Shown here piece by piece: positions 43,023 through 52,800 of a stretch of 55,422 bases of DNA (the stretch's first letter is position 1; every line of letters begins with the position of its first letter). The stretch comes from Armatimonadetes bacterium UBA5352 (GTDB taxonomy: Bacteria > Armatimonadota > Zipacnadia > Zipacnadales > UBA5352). The stretch covers positions 1-55,422 of the forward strand of contig DHPY01000065.1 in the NCBI GenBank assembly GCA_002411015.1, written 5' to 3'. The position numbers and the translations under genes are program-made. The notes beneath the pieces are model-generated. The model made no database searches. It worked only from the letters and a program-made list of their open reading frames with translations, and was not told the origin of the DNA.

Positions 43023-43792
43023 GCATGAGAATCGACTGTGACCAGGTCAGGGAGTTGCTGTCGTCGCTGGTTGATGGCGAGCTTAGCTCGGCGCAGCGCA
43101 AGATCGTGTCTGCGCACATGCTCACCTGCGACGAGTGCAGCACCTTCGGTGGTCGGATTCTCGCCGCGAAGGGCATCGTCCTCCGCGATGAGCCGGAGGT
43201 TGCCGCTCCGGGTGATTTCCTCGAGCGAATGCAGGAGCGGCTTGACGCAGTTGAGGGCGTGCGCCACCAGGTGCGCCGGCCAGGTCCCGCGCGGCGTATG
43301 ACGGCCATCGCGGCCATGGGCGCAATCGCCGTGAGCGTGGCGCTGATCCTGAGCACCGTCTTCTTCATGAACAACGATCGCGCGTTGACGCTCGCGCAGA
43401 TGCACCAGCAGATCACCGCGATGCCCGGACCGGTTCCGGGAGGCAGCGGCTACGCCGCCGTGAGTTGTGACCCGACCAGCGATAACTGGATGCAGGTGCA
43501 CCAGGCGCTCGCTACCGTGGACGGTGTCCTCGTCACCTACCGCCTCTACCGCGTCGGAAGCTGCCCCGTCTCGATCTACAGCGGCCCCGCCGATTGGGAG
43601 CCCTACCGCACAGGCTGGCTTGTGACCGAGCGTATCAACGGTCTCGACGTTCGGGAGGTCGGAGGCTACGCCATGGCCTCCTGGCAGCAGGCTGGTCGTC
43701 ACCACGTCCTGGTCGCCCAGACATCGCCCGAGGACGCCGCGATGCTCGTGCGCGTGCAGATGTCGCTGTCCGGGAGGTCTTCGACCTTCTGA
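43019..43792 (+). CDS. Zinc-finger transmembrane anti-sigma factor
   Basis: 257 aa, overlapping the sigma-factor stop (ATGA). N-terminal ZAS motif His33-x3-Cys37-x2-Cys40 binds zinc and the sigma factor. One membrane helix follows (~94-117, MTAIAAMGAIAVSVALILSTVFFM). The exported ~140-residue part contains three further points of interest: AAVSCDPTSD, VGSCPVSIYSGP (a CPVS-type motif seen in several anti-sigma proteins) and HHVLVAQTSPED. Signal sensed outside would release the sigma factor. The exported cysteines and the thioredoxin-fold gene next door hint at thiol sensing (inference). Confidence 0.93.
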   Translation: MSMRIDCDQVRELLSSLVDGELSSAQRKIVSAHMLTCDECSTFGGRILAAKGIVLRDEPEVAAPGDFLERMQERLDAVEGVRHQVRRPGPARRMTAIAAMGAIAVSVALILSTVFFMNNDRALTLAQMHQQITAMPGPVPGGSGYAAVSCDPTSDNWMQVHQALATVDGVLVTYRLYRVGSCPVSIYSGPADWEPYRTGWLVTERINGLDVREVGGYAMASWQQAGRHHVLVAQTSPEDAAMLVRVQMSLSGRSSTF

Positions 43793-43852
43793 GGCGAAGA
43801 CGTTCGCGACGCAGCCACCACTGACGCGCGCGCACGCGGAGGATGGGCTCCG

Positions 43853-44482
43853 ATGAACGTTCGACTCTGCCTGCTGACGCTGATCGTTGCCATCGCTGTG
43901 ACGAGCGCAAGGGCGCAGGAGACAACGACGCCCGGACCGCTGCAGCCCGGCGCGCAGGCCCCCGACTTCACTGCCACCACGCTTGAGGGCGTGCCTATGC
44001 GCCTCGACCAGTGGCAGGGCAAAGTCATCGTCCTCAACTTCTTCATCACCTGGTACCGCGACGCTGCCGACCACCTGCAGATGATGGAGACGTTGCAGGA
44101 TGCCTATGCTCAGGCGGGGATGCGGCTGCTCTCGGTGAGCCTCGACGAAGGCGAGCGCGGGAGCGAGCAGGTGGCCGCGCTCGTGCGTGAGCAGCAGATC
44201 GCCCACCCGGTGGTCCTCGACCCGGAACTCTCCGTCGCGCAGCTCTACGGCGTCCGCGCGCTCCCAGCGATCTTCATCATCGGCCGCGACGGCAAGATCG
44301 CGTACTATCAGGAGGGCTTCACCGAGGGCGACGAGCAGCGGCTCTCCAGCGCGATCGCGATGACCCTCGGCGTCGAGTGCCTCACGCCCGCGGCGAGTGA
44401 GACGGGGGCGGAGCCCGCCGCCGAAGCGGAACAGGAGGCGCCTGAGGAGCCCATCTGCCACTGTTTCCGGCAGAAGGAGTAG
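43853..44482 (+). CDS. Exported TlpA/redoxin-fold protein lacking the CXXC site
   Basis: 209 aa; GGAGG lies 10 nt before the ATG. Signal peptide to ~Ala21. Redoxin/AhpC-TSA fold: GAQAPDFTATTLEGVPMRLDQWQGKVIVLNFF, cis-Pro ALPAIFIIG (137-144). The active-site slot normally W-C-x-x-C is WYRDAADH (67-74), so both redox cysteines are missing. Cysteines remain at 176 and in a C-terminal CHC (202-204) in an Ala/Glu-rich tail. It may be a chaperone/sensor rather than an oxidoreductase, or use the tail cysteines. Ends the sigma/anti-sigma block; glmU follows. Confidence 0.9.
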   Translation: MNVRLCLLTLIVAIAVTSARAQETTTPGPLQPGAQAPDFTATTLEGVPMRLDQWQGKVIVLNFFITWYRDAADHLQMMETLQDAYAQAGMRLLSVSLDEGERGSEQVAALVREQQIAHPVVLDPELSVAQLYGVRALPAIFIIGRDGKIAYYQEGFTEGDEQRLSSAIAMTLGVECLTPAASETGAEPAAEAEQEAPEEPICHCFRQKE

Positions 44483-44572
44483 GGGCTCGGGCGCCGCATG
44501 CCGCACAACGACCCGGGGCATCCCGGCGCAATCGCAGCAGTACTTCACAGACGCGCACAGGGAGAGATAGCC

Positions 44573-45967
44573 GTGAGCGCACTGGCAGTGGTCGTTCTCG
44601 CCGCGGGTGAGGGCAAGCGGATGAAGTCCGACCTGCCGAAGCCGCTGCACCCCGTCTGCGGCAGGCCGATGATCGACCACGTCCTGAGCACCCTCAGCAG
44701 CCTCCAGCCGGACCGGATAGCGGTCGTCGTGGGCGTCGGCGCAGACCGCGTCTGCGACGCCATCGGCGACCGCGCACGCACCTGCGAGCAGCCTGAGCAG
44801 CGCGGCACCGGCCACGCCACCCTCTGCGCCCTGCCCGCGCTCGAGGGCTTTGCGGGCGATGTGCTCATCACCTACGCGGACATCCCGCTCGTGACGGTCG
44901 AGACGCTCCAAGCCCTGCTTGATCGCCATCGCGCGGAGGGCGCGGCCGCCACCGTGCTGACCACCGTGGTCGGCGACCCGACCGGGTACGGGCGGATGGT
45001 GCGAGATGACTCCGCCGCGGTCTGTGCGGTAGTTGAGCATCGCGACGCCTCGCCCGAGCAGCTGGGCATCTGCGAGATCAACACCGGCATCTACGTCTTC
45101 CAGGCCGATGCCCTGCGCCGCGCGCTTCAGGAACTGACGCCTGAGAACGATCAGGGAGAGCTTTATCTCACCGACGGGATCGGGATACTGGTGCGCGCGG
45201 GGCAGAAGGTCGCGGCCGTCGCCACCGCCGATCCCGCGGAGGTCATGGGGATCAACAATCGCGTGCAGCTTGCGGAGGCCGAGGGCATCGCGCGCGACCG
45301 CATCCGCCGTACGCTGATGCTCGATGGCGTAACGCTGATCGACCCGTCTTCGACCTTCGTGGACGCCGGCGTCACCGTCGGCCGCGACACCGTCATCGGC
45401 CCCGGCTGCCACCTCCTCGGCGCGACCACGATCGGCTGCTGCTGCGAGATCCGGGGGCATGTGACGCTGCGCTCGGCCACGATCGGCGACGGAGTGCTAT
45501 TGCGCGATCACACGCTCATCGAGGACAGCGCGGTCCGCGATGAGGCGCAGGTTGGGCCGTTCTCGCTGGTGCGCGGCAACAGCGACGTGGGGCGCGGCTG
45601 CAAGGTGGGGTCATCCGCGGAGATGAACCGCTCTCGGCTGGGCGATGGCTCGAAGATGCAGCACTTCTCCTACCTTGGTGACGCGACCACCGGCCTCGAC
45701 GTGAACATCGGCGCGGGCGCGATCACCTGCAACTACGATGGCATCGACAAGCACCCCACGAAGATCGAGGACGGCGCGTTCGTCGGGAGCGACACGATCA
45801 TGATCGCGCCGCTCACTATCGGCGCAGGGGCCTATACGGCCGCCGGATCGGTCATCTCCAAGGACGTGCCTGCGGAGTCGCTCGCGATCGAGCGCGGCGA
45901 GCAGCGCATCATTGAGGACTGGGCTGAGCGCGTCCGCAGGCGACGTGAGGAGCGCGGGCTGGCGTAG
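44573..45967 (+). CDS. glmU: Bifunctional UDP-N-acetylglucosamine pyrophosphorylase / glucosamine-1-phosphate acetyltransferase
   Basis: 464 aa from GTG 44573 (GGGAGA 8 nt upstream); the open frame is longer but the GTG gives the usual GlmU start. Nucleotidyltransferase domain: VVLAAGEGKRMKSDLPKPLHPVCGRPM (~7-33), EQRGTGHA, and the metal-binding TYADIPLV. The C-terminal left-handed beta-helix has hexapeptide repeats (VGRDTVIGPGCHLLG, ATIGDGVLLRDHTLI) and NYDGIDKHPTKIEDGAFVGSD, the acetyltransferase core. Makes UDP-GlcNAc for peptidoglycan and envelope glycans. The matching glmM is at 48507. Confidence 0.96.
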   Translation: MSALAVVVLAAGEGKRMKSDLPKPLHPVCGRPMIDHVLSTLSSLQPDRIAVVVGVGADRVCDAIGDRARTCEQPEQRGTGHATLCALPALEGFAGDVLITYADIPLVTVETLQALLDRHRAEGAAATVLTTVVGDPTGYGRMVRDDSAAVCAVVEHRDASPEQLGICEINTGIYVFQADALRRALQELTPENDQGELYLTDGIGILVRAGQKVAAVATADPAEVMGINNRVQLAEAEGIARDRIRRTLMLDGVTLIDPSSTFVDAGVTVGRDTVIGPGCHLLGATTIGCCCEIRGHVTLRSATIGDGVLLRDHTLIEDSAVRDEAQVGPFSLVRGNSDVGRGCKVGSSAEMNRSRLGDGSKMQHFSYLGDATTGLDVNIGAGAITCNYDGIDKHPTKIEDGAFVGSDTIMIAPLTIGAGAYTAAGSVISKDVPAESLAIERGEQRIIEDWAERVRRRREERGLA

Positions 45968-45997
45968 AGAGCACACAAGCAGCGAGAGGAGACGCAC

Positions 45998-46894
45998 ATG
46001 ATCAGGCTGGGCATGGTCTCGGTCGAATCGACGCACGTGGACGCATTCTGCCGCACCTTCAACTCGGACTCATCAGAGCCCACGCACCTTGAGGGCGCGG
46101 TGGTCGTGGCGCTGTGCAATCAGGATAACGATCCCGCGCGCATCGCGCAGCTTCAGCAACAGTGGGGCATCGAGATCATCGTCCCGAACCCGCGCGACCT
46201 GCTGGGGATGGTGGACGCGGCGCTCATCTGCGGGCGTGACGGGTCACGGCATCTCGAGCAGGCGCGGCCGTTCCTCGAGGCCGGCCTGCCGGTCTTCGTG
46301 GACAAGCCAATGGCGCTGTCGCTGGACGACGCGCAGGACCTGCTGGGGCTGGCGCTGGAGCATGGCGCGCCGGTGATGTCCGCCTCCGGCCTGCACTACT
46401 GCGAGGAGCTTGAGGCGGCGCTCGATGAGATCGGCGACGAGGAGATCGTGCACGCGAACCTGATCGGCCCGGGGGAGTTGTTCTTCTACGGGATCCACCT
46501 GACGGACATCCTCAACGCCGCCATGGGCCCGGGCGTGCAGGCTGTATCGAACCTCGGCGAGCTTGAGTTCGACCTCATCTCGGTGAGCTACGCGGATGGG
46601 CGCTCGGCTTCGCTGCAACTCCTGCGTGACCCCGCGCCGCGCCACCAGGGGCAGCTCTTCACCAGTGAGGGCTCCGTGCGCTTCGAAATCCACGCGCACA
46701 CCTTCTACATGCGCACGATGCAGCGGTTCCTCGCGATGATCGAGAGCGGCGAACCGCCGATCCACTACGAAGACATGCTGGAGGCGCTGGTGGTGCTGCT
46801 CGCGGCCCAGCGATCGCAGCAGCAGAACGGGCGCGTGGTGCGGCTGTCGGAGATGCGCTCGGCGCGCGAGTCGATGCAGCCGACGATCCACTGA
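45998..46894 (+). CDS. Gfo/Idh/MocA-like oxidoreductase (second, short)
   Basis: 298 aa, shorter than typical (~340). Rossmann part MIRLGMVSVESTHVDAFCR lacks the glycine-rich loop; instead residues 1-70 show an atypical nucleotide-site region. VDKPMALSLDDA (~102-113) retains the family Lys-Pro motif, and HLTDILNAAMG matches the catalytic His strand. An enzymatic function with NAD(P) is uncertain given the missing GxGxxG. AGGAG lies ~8 nt before the ATG. Runs into the deacetylase-like gene convergently (8-nt gap). Confidence 0.85.
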   Translation: MIRLGMVSVESTHVDAFCRTFNSDSSEPTHLEGAVVVALCNQDNDPARIAQLQQQWGIEIIVPNPRDLLGMVDAALICGRDGSRHLEQARPFLEAGLPVFVDKPMALSLDDAQDLLGLALEHGAPVMSASGLHYCEELEAALDEIGDEEIVHANLIGPGELFFYGIHLTDILNAAMGPGVQAVSNLGELEFDLISVSYADGRSASLQLLRDPAPRHQGQLFTSEGSVRFEIHAHTFYMRTMQRFLAMIESGEPPIHYEDMLEALVVLLAAQRSQQQNGRVVRLSEMRSARESMQPTIH

Positions 46895-46902
46895 GCGCGC
46901 GG

Positions 46903-48330
46903 CTACTCCGGCCGCTCGAACATCGGGTTGAGGTGGCGCCCGAGTTCAACGCCCTCCCCGTACTGCTCCGCGAGCAGCGCGGGCTTGAGCGTCCAGCACT
47001 GCCTGCGCAGGTGCTCGAGGATCGGCGTCTGCCGGTAGTCGAGGCCATGCGGCCGCCAGTTGCGGTAGTTGCGCGCAAGCTTCAGCGCCTCCGGAACGCC
47101 GGGGATCGCGTCCACGGTCGGACGCTGCGCATCCGCTGGCGGAAGCTCGCGGCCCAGCGCTTCACTCGCCAGCACGAGCAGCGCCTGCTCCGGATTGATG
47201 GAGCCACAGAGTTCGCTGAGCCGCGCCGGGAGGTAGCCTGAGGCGTAGCAGGCATGGGTGATCTCCTCCGCCGCCGCCTGCGCCGGGACATCCGCCAGCC
47301 GCGCCGATGGAGCGCTCTCCGGCTCGTTCGGCCCCATCACCTGCGGCACCTCGTAGCTTCCGGCAGGGCGCAGGAGCCTCCGCGCGAGGAGGAAGAGCAG
47401 CTCGGCGGCGCTCAGTTCGTCGGTGAAGGTCGGTCCGCCCGCGGCATGCACTGCCTCTGCGCCTCGCAGCAGGACCTCATCGCTCACCCGCACCGGGCGC
47501 GCGCCGAAGAGCTGCGTGATGCCCGCGACGTCCGTCCACTGCACGTCCGGGTGGGCCACCAGGGTCTGCACCAGCCGCTCGAAGTTCTGCATGATCAGCG
47601 GAATCGAGACGCCCTCGATCATCTCCGGCGCCACCCACCGCTCAGGCTCCGGCGCAGAGCCGCGCAGCCAGTTGAGGCAGCAGGGGAACTCCTTCATGAT
47701 CGTGATGATCGGGTGGCAGCCGAACATCGCGGTGTAGCCATACTCCCGCGCGCGCTCGGAGAGGTAGCCATCAACCTTCCCAAGTTGCTCCTCGAACTTT
47801 GGCGTGTCGCGGTAGAAGGTATCGAAGTGAAAGCCCGCCTGGTAGCCGCCGATGAGCAGGTTCTGGCAGTACCAGACGACGTTGCGGCCCGGGAGTCGGA
47901 AGGGTGAGTAGAAGAAGGGCATCCCGAGCTTGCCGGCGGCGTAGACGATCTGCGCGGCGAAGGTGCCTCCGTGCTGCGTGAGCGACGAGCACTTCCCGAA
48001 GATGCGCTCAAGCGCCTGGAAGCCGGGTAGCTCTCGGAAGATCGTGCGGGCGATGCCCTCGAACCACGGAAGCTGCGAGACCTCCTCGGCGGTGGTCGGG
48101 TGGATCGAGCCGCGGTCGTAGTGGAGGCTCACGTCGTGCCTGCTGACGGCCTCGATCACCTCGCGCTGCCCGTGGCGTTCCATGAAGCGCGCCTTCTCAC
48201 CGTGGATGTGAAAGCAGCCCGGGAGGCCGTGGCGGGTCATGATCTGAGCGAACTGCCCCGGCAGTTGATGGACAGGGTGATCGGGCGGCGAGACGAAGTC
48301 CTCGGTGTCGAAGTAGATGAGCGCATACAT
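46903..48330 (-). CDS. Polysaccharide-deacetylase-like protein
   Basis: 475 aa from ATG 48330 with GGGAGG ~9 nt upstream; earlier in-frame codons lack a site. The opening ALIYFDTEDFVSPPDHPVHQL has the D-T-E-D pattern of NodB-type polysaccharide deacetylases (metal Asp); HDVSLHYDRGSIHPTT (~79-94) could hold the paired histidines. CHLKW-type core and C-terminal ~120 residues are alpha-helical. No signal peptide. Deacetylation or related chemistry on sugar polymers is inferred. Diverges from glmM. Confidence 0.78.
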   Translation of the reverse strand: MYALIYFDTEDFVSPPDHPVHQLPGQFAQIMTRHGLPGCFHIHGEKARFMERHGQREVIEAVSRHDVSLHYDRGSIHPTTAEEVSQLPWFEGIARTIFRELPGFQALERIFGKCSSLTQHGGTFAAQIVYAAGKLGMPFFYSPFRLPGRNVVWYCQNLLIGGYQAGFHFDTFYRDTPKFEEQLGKVDGYLSERAREYGYTAMFGCHPIITIMKEFPCCLNWLRGSAPEPERWVAPEMIEGVSIPLIMQNFERLVQTLVAHPDVQWTDVAGITQLFGARPVRVSDEVLLRGAEAVHAAGGPTFTDELSAAELLFLLARRLLRPAGSYEVPQVMGPNEPESAPSARLADVPAQAAAEEITHACYASGYLPARLSELCGSINPEQALLVLASEALGRELPPADAQRPTVDAIPGVPEALKLARNYRNWRPHGLDYRQTPILEHLRRQCWTLKPALLAEQYGEGVELGRHLNPMFERPE

Positions 48331-48506
48331 GGCTGCAGACCTCCCGCGCGAGGTACCGGCGGTGGGCTGTTCGCCGACGCTGCAGCGCAACCCTTCGCGC
48401 GCAGGAAGGAGGTCGGCTCGAGCGCGGGGAAAACTGTCAGGGAAGCTCCCCGGCAGACGCTCCGCCGAAGCGATCATCATTCGCCATGAAATGCATGAGG
48501 TGAGTC

Positions 48507-49868
48507 ATGCCCGACGCGCACTCAGCACGCCCAGACAGGCTGTTCGGCACCGATGGCGTCCGTGGCCACGTCGGGACGGAGATCACTCCCGAGCTTGCGG
48601 CGTCGGTTGCGCGCGCGTATGCGTCGCTGCTGCGCGAGGCTGACCCGTCGCCGGTGGTGCTGCTGGGACGCGACACGCGGCCATCAGGGCCTGAGTTGTC
48701 CGCGGCGGTGCGCGAGGAACTCTGCCGCTGCGGTGTGCAGGTGCGCGACTGCGGCGTGATCCCCACCGGTGCGCTGTGCCTCCTCGTGCGCGAGCACGGC
48801 GCGGACGGCGGCGTGGTCATCTCCGCCTCACACAACCCGCCCGACTCCAACGGCATCAAACTCGTGGGCCCCGGCGGGCATAAGCTCCCGATTGCGCTCC
48901 AGCATCGCGTGGAGGACCTCATCCTGGCCGCGGCGTCGCCTGACGACGCACGCGTCGCTGCGGCGTGCAGCCTCTATCCCGAGGCCATCGAGGACTACCT
49001 CGGCATCATTCTCGCGGAGTTCGCACCCGACTCCCTCCAGGGCCTTCGCGTCGTGCTCGACTGCGCGCACGGCGCGGCGTCCTGCAGCGCAGAGGCGGCC
49101 TTCGAGCGCCTCGGGGCGCAGGTCAGCGCGATCAACTGTGACACGGATGGCGCCCGCATCAACATTGAGTGCGGCTCGACGAGGCCGCAGGCGCTCGCGA
49201 AGGCTGTGATGGCGCAGGGGGCCGATCTCGGGGTGGCGTTCGATGGCGATGCCGACCGGGCGGTTCTCGTCTCCGGCGAGGGCGGAATTGTGGATGGCGA
49301 CGCGAGCAAGTACATCCTCGCGATGGACCTGCGGCAGCGGGGGCTGCTCGAGCCGCCGCTGGTGATCGGCACGGTCATGAACAACTTCGGCCTCGAGCGC
49401 GCGCTGGCTGCTGAGGGGATCGAGCTTGAGCGCACGCCGGTGGGCGACCGTCACGTGGTCGAGCGGATGCGCGAGGCGGGGGCGCAGATCGGCGGCGAGC
49501 AGTCAGGGCACATCGTCTTCCCCGGGACGCTGATCGGTGACGGTGCGTACACCGCGCTACGTCTGTGCGAGGTGGTGGCGCGCAGCGGCCGGGGCCTCGC
49601 GGAGCTTGCTCGCCCGGTGCGGAAGATCCCCCAGCACCTCGTGAACATCCGCACCGCCAATCACGCAGCCTGGCATCGCCGCCGGGAGGTGCGCGACGAG
49701 GTGAGCCGCTGGGAGCAGCGACTTGATGGCAGTGGCCGGATCCTCGTGCGCGCCTCGGGCACCGAGCCGCTGGTGCGCGTGATGGTCGAGGCGGAGGATC
49801 CGGCACTTGCGCGCGAGGCCGTTGACGCGGTCGCGAACGCGATCCGCGCCGCCTGCGGAGAGGCGTAG
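48507..49868 (+). CDS. glmM: Phosphoglucosamine mutase
   Basis: 453 aa. Converts glucosamine-6-phosphate to glucosamine-1-phosphate, the step before GlmU. Start motif RLFGTDGVRG; phosphoserine loop VVISASHNPPDSNGIK with Ser108 as the phosphorylated residue; metal loop DGDADRAVLV; substrate loop GGEQSGHIVF; and the phosphate-binding end LVRASGTEPLVRVMVE. ATG with GAGGTGA 4 nt upstream. Lies 2.5 kb from glmU. Confidence 0.96.
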   Translation: MPDAHSARPDRLFGTDGVRGHVGTEITPELAASVARAYASLLREADPSPVVLLGRDTRPSGPELSAAVREELCRCGVQVRDCGVIPTGALCLLVREHGADGGVVISASHNPPDSNGIKLVGPGGHKLPIALQHRVEDLILAAASPDDARVAAACSLYPEAIEDYLGIILAEFAPDSLQGLRVVLDCAHGAASCSAEAAFERLGAQVSAINCDTDGARINIECGSTRPQALAKAVMAQGADLGVAFDGDADRAVLVSGEGGIVDGDASKYILAMDLRQRGLLEPPLVIGTVMNNFGLERALAAEGIELERTPVGDRHVVERMREAGAQIGGEQSGHIVFPGTLIGDGAYTALRLCEVVARSGRGLAELARPVRKIPQHLVNIRTANHAAWHRRREVRDEVSRWEQRLDGSGRILVRASGTEPLVRVMVEAEDPALAREAVDAVANAIRAACGEA

Positions 49869-49885
49869 AGCGGCCGAAGTCGCCC

Positions 49886-52800
49886 CTACTCCTCCCGCAC
49901 GAGCGTGATGAAGTCGAGCCCCAGGCCGTCGCCGAGGTTGGTCATGCGGATGGTGTGATCGCCCGCGTCCAGCCGCAGCGGGATCTCCTTGCCCTCGGCG
50001 TCGCTGAGTGTCAGGTAGCGCCAGTCCTGCGCGCTGTTGCCGAAGCCGCCGGTGGGCGTGAAGGCCACCTCCGCCGCCGCCGGATGCGGCACGGCCCCGT
50101 CCACCTCCACCTTCCGCCGTGTGTTCTCGCTGCTGGTCGCGTAGCGGAAGATCAGGCGGTAGTTGCCAGCCTCCGGCACGTTGAAGCCCCACTCCAGCCA
50201 GTGACCGATGTCCTGGTGCCACTTCGTGACCATCGTGCCCCAGGCTGCCTGGCGGTCGGTCGCGACCTCCACCTCGCCGCCGTCCTGACCGGTGAACTCC
50301 TCCGCCTGCACGACGATCATCCGCTCCGCCGGCGTCTCGTTCATCCAGTCGGGCTTCGTGAAGGGCACTGCCGCCTGCGTCATGCGCTCCTCAAGCGTCA
50401 GGCCGACCGCCGCCAGATCCGCCAGCAGCCGCGGCGCGGCGCGGTAGTACATCGAGAAGCTCTTCCCGTAGCCTGAGCCGCCCGCGCCGTACGCGAGACC
50501 GTTCGTGAGCGGGTCCACGTAGATCTCATCGCCCGTCCAGCGGTAGGCGCGCGCCAGGCCCTCAGCGTAGAGCGGTGAGATCCCGCTCGTGTAGCGCATG
50601 TTCGGGCAGGAGGTGTACTTGAAGCCGTGCGTCTCGGTCGAGTACATGTCCTCCACGAGGTAGTGCGCGCCGAGGATGATGCAGTCCTTGACCGCCTGCT
50701 CCTGCGTCACGTCATGGTAGTAGGTCAGGCCGGTGAGCAGGATCGCGACCATAAAGTTCGCGTTGCCGCGGTGGCGCGGCTCGCACATGCAATGACCCGG
50801 CACCATCTGACGCGTCCAGCCGCCAAGTTGGTGGGTGTAGGTGTCGGTCTTCTGGTACTCAGGCAGCTCGCGCGGCTCGGTGTCCTGCGTCTCGAGCACG
50901 CGATCCACGATGATCCGCGAACCGTTCAGGTAGTAGGGGTCGTTCGTCGCCGCCAGTGCCGCGGCGTTCATGATCAGGTGCCAGCCGGGCTGCCGGGCGC
51001 TCAGCCAGTCGTAGGGGCGGCTGAACTCCTTCGAGGCGAAGTAGTCCGCCACCGCCATGCCCGTCTCACGCGAGCGGACGTCGCCGGTGAGGAAGTAGTG
51101 GTCGAAATGGCCTTCGGTCCACGCGTGTGAGACGCTGCCGCCGGCGCGCGGAATGCCGAGCGTTCCGGGCACCGATTCGGTGTAGTAGCTGCCGACATGG
51201 CCCATCTGATGCGTGAGCGCGTTGCCGACATCACGAGGGTTGGCCGCCCACTGCACGGTGTCAACGTCGCGGTTGTGAAGCTGCGCCGCCTCTCCCAGGA
51301 AGAACGCGTCCGGGTTCCCGGAGCGGATGTACTCGAGGAAGAACGCGTGCTGGGTGTCATACTCGATGTTCCCCCAGTTCGCGCCGCGCTCGCCGTACCA
51401 GTCGCCGTAGTTCATCATGCCGAAGTCATGCTGCCGCTCCATCCCGGCGATGTAGCTCTGAATGTTGCGGTCAACCGCCTCCTCGTAGGCCGCGAAACGC
51501 TCCTCATCGCGCGGCGCCACGTTGTAGAACGCCATCGTACCGCAGTACCACTCGGGGGTCGCGGTCAGCAGCAGCGGCCGCTGGAATACCTCCGCGCGCG
51601 CCGCCGCGTCGCCACTGAAGTCTACCATCAGCTCATGCGTCTTCGACATTCCGCGCTTGAGCATATAGGCGCCATCGCGCAGGTAGTAGAAGAGCTGGTG
51701 GCCCTCCTTCTCGAACGGGAAGGCATCGTAGAAGCCTGCTTGAAAGTCGGGCGCGAGGTCCACGCTCACGCTGCCATCAGCGATCCGGAAGCCCGCGGGA
51801 TAGTTCTGCCAGGCATCGCGCAGCGCCACGCCCAGCGAGCCGTCAGCGGCCTGCAGGGCGCCCACAAGCCGCGCCTCCCGCGGCTCACCATCGTTCACGA
51901 TCAACTCGCGGTCGGTGCGCATCCAGGCGCTGTCGCCAACCTGCAGCGAAAGCGGCTCGCCCTCGGCGAGTGCCGCTTGCCACTGCCCGCCGGCCGCCGG
52001 GAGCACGTAGCTCATGCGCTCGACGTTGGTGAACTCAGCGTCGGCGTTGTCATTGATGAAGGTGTGCTGCACGCGCACGAAGGGCTGGCCCTGATACGCG
52101 AAGATCCGCTGCTCGATGCTGAAGCTCTCCGAGCCATCCGCGGAGACGAGGTCGCCGACCGTCTTCACGACCGCGCGCACCGGGCCGGCTTCCTCGATGG
52201 TGAGGGTGGCACTCGCCAGCCGCGAGGAGAACTCGCCGAACTCGCGCTCGACAAGCTCCGTCACGATCGGACCGTTCGGCCCGACAAGCTGCCCGTGCTC
52301 GTCCACGCGAAGCTGCGCCGCCCCGGTGTCGATGGTGACGCCGCCGTCCTCTTCGCGCGCCATCGCCGCGAATCGCGCGCGCATCATCAGGTTGTCCACG
52401 TCGCGCCCGTACTCGATCGCGTAGTCCGCGGTCTCCCCCGCCGGGATGTCCGTGAGGAAGCTCACCAGCACCCACTTGAGCGAGCCATCCGGCCAGGTGG
52501 CGAGCGGCTTGAGTTGCGCGATGACCTCCTCGCCGCCGCGCATCAGGCGCATGTCATCGGCGCTGGCGAGGTGGCCCTGCGGGAACGGAACGCCGTTGGT
52601 GACCGGCCACTGCTCTGCGTCAACATCATGCCAGTTGCGCACCGCCAGCGCGACCTCATGCGTGCCCTCGATCGTGGGGGGCGGCTGGATGCCATCGGCG
52701 GTGAAGGTGATGTCGGGGCCGGGGTATTCGCTGCCATCGGGTGCGATGCCGACGCCGCGGCCGTGGTAGGTCACACCCGGCTGCAGCCCGGTCAGGTGCG

